22,872 nt of DNA, taken from the NCBI GenBank assembly GCA_958430865.1, contig CAUDNR010000901.1:1-22872 (forward strand), given 5' to 3'. The notes under the pieces were generated by a model. It ran no database searches and had not been told where the DNA came from. It saw only the letters and a list, made by a program, of their open reading frames with translations. The translations under genes and the position numbers were made by a program. The DNA is from Entrophospora sp. SA101 (Eukaryota; Glomeromycota; Glomeromycetes; Entrophosporales; Entrophosporaceae). How positions within the stretch are numbered: the stretch's first letter is position 1; each line of letters starts with the position of its first letter. Below, piece after piece: positions 22,543 through 22,872 of the stretch.

Positions 22543-22872
22543 CAGTAAAACCTGTCCATAAGCATACTGTTGGGCCAAGAAATTCCTATGCTATTAAGCA
22601 GGTTATTCTTAAAAGCAGGTTTTTTACATTTATATGTTTATGATGTCACAAAATTCATGATTTTTTTCCTTAATAAATCAGATAACACATTTATTGTTGA
22701 ATATACATATTTTTTTTTAAAAAAAAAGATCTATCCTTTTATGTTCTAAATATTTAGTTATTCCCAAAAAGGCCTGGTCATTTTTTTACAGTTTTTTAAA
22801 AAAAACAGTTGACATTAAGGTTTCTGGTCCAAACTGTTTTCTCAAAGCCCAAACTAGTTTGGGCAATTTGGG
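22543..22872. mobile_element. Left end of a pogo/Tigger-like transposon, continues beyond window
   Basis: TA (22541-22542) is followed by CAGTAAAACCTGTCCATAAG. The interior has words such as ATTAAGCAGGTTATTCTTAA and AGCAGGTTTTTTAC, the repeated and partly complementary subterminal motifs usual for pogo-type ends. The other terminus and any transposase lie outside. The start was chosen at the CAG after TA. Confidence 0.5.
22847..22864. repeat. 18-bp perfect palindrome
   Basis: GCCCAAACTAGTTTGGGC reads identically on both strands. It is GC-richer than its surroundings and sits inside the pogo-like element. Confidence 0.85.

Overview
This is a very AT-rich eukaryotic window. Its genes are interrupted by many short GT..AG introns, and its proteins carry long Asn, Gln and Ser tracts. 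It also holds many DNA-transposon relics and several decayed genes. Together these features suggest a fungus of the Glomeromycotina (Rhizophagus-like) type; that assignment is an inference from style and protein families, not from a marker gene. Every gene or gene relic I can support lies on the + strand. I found no tRNA, rRNA or CRISPR array.

Layout: (1) 1-1861 is a broken Crinkler-type gene (P-loop NTPase plus PD-(D/E)XK-like C-terminus) that enters from the left edge. (2) 1862-6519 has no gene but many transposon pieces: two members of one MITE family with the same terminal repeats and 4-bp target duplications (2096-2431 and 5588-5828), a Tc1-like end (about 3036), a pogo-like end (3586-3648), and a nested pair in which a 659-bp element with arrayed inverted termini (4653-5311) sits inside a TA-flanked element (4304-5404). 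(3) 6520-7290 is a decayed, intron-bearing copy of ETP1/BRAP2. (4) 7300-10877 is gene-free AT-rich sequence with simple repeats and the upstream region of the next gene. (5) 10878-13199 is an intact intronless gene for a 773-residue Asn-rich protein whose C-terminal third resembles a vertnin/OTU-like domain with its catalytic residues replaced. (6) 13679-14298 is a hAT transposase C-terminal relic, followed by a second ORF relic and a long foldback hairpin. (7) 15198-17403 is an unrecognised gene, probably one original unit, now broken by two frameshifts and an AT-only minisatellite. (8) 17838-18657 is an unidentified decayed gene. (9) 18860-22134 is an intact 11-exon gene for the polyadenylation factor subunit Pfs2/WDR33. 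(10) A pogo-like transposon end begins at about 22543 and runs off the window.

The two intact genes (Asn-rich protein and PFS2) share no evident pathway. PFS2 is a housekeeping mRNA 3'-end processing gene. The rest is mostly a graveyard of duplicated gene fragments and non-autonomous transposons, which is typical of a gene-sparse, repeat-rich compartment. No operon-like logic applies.
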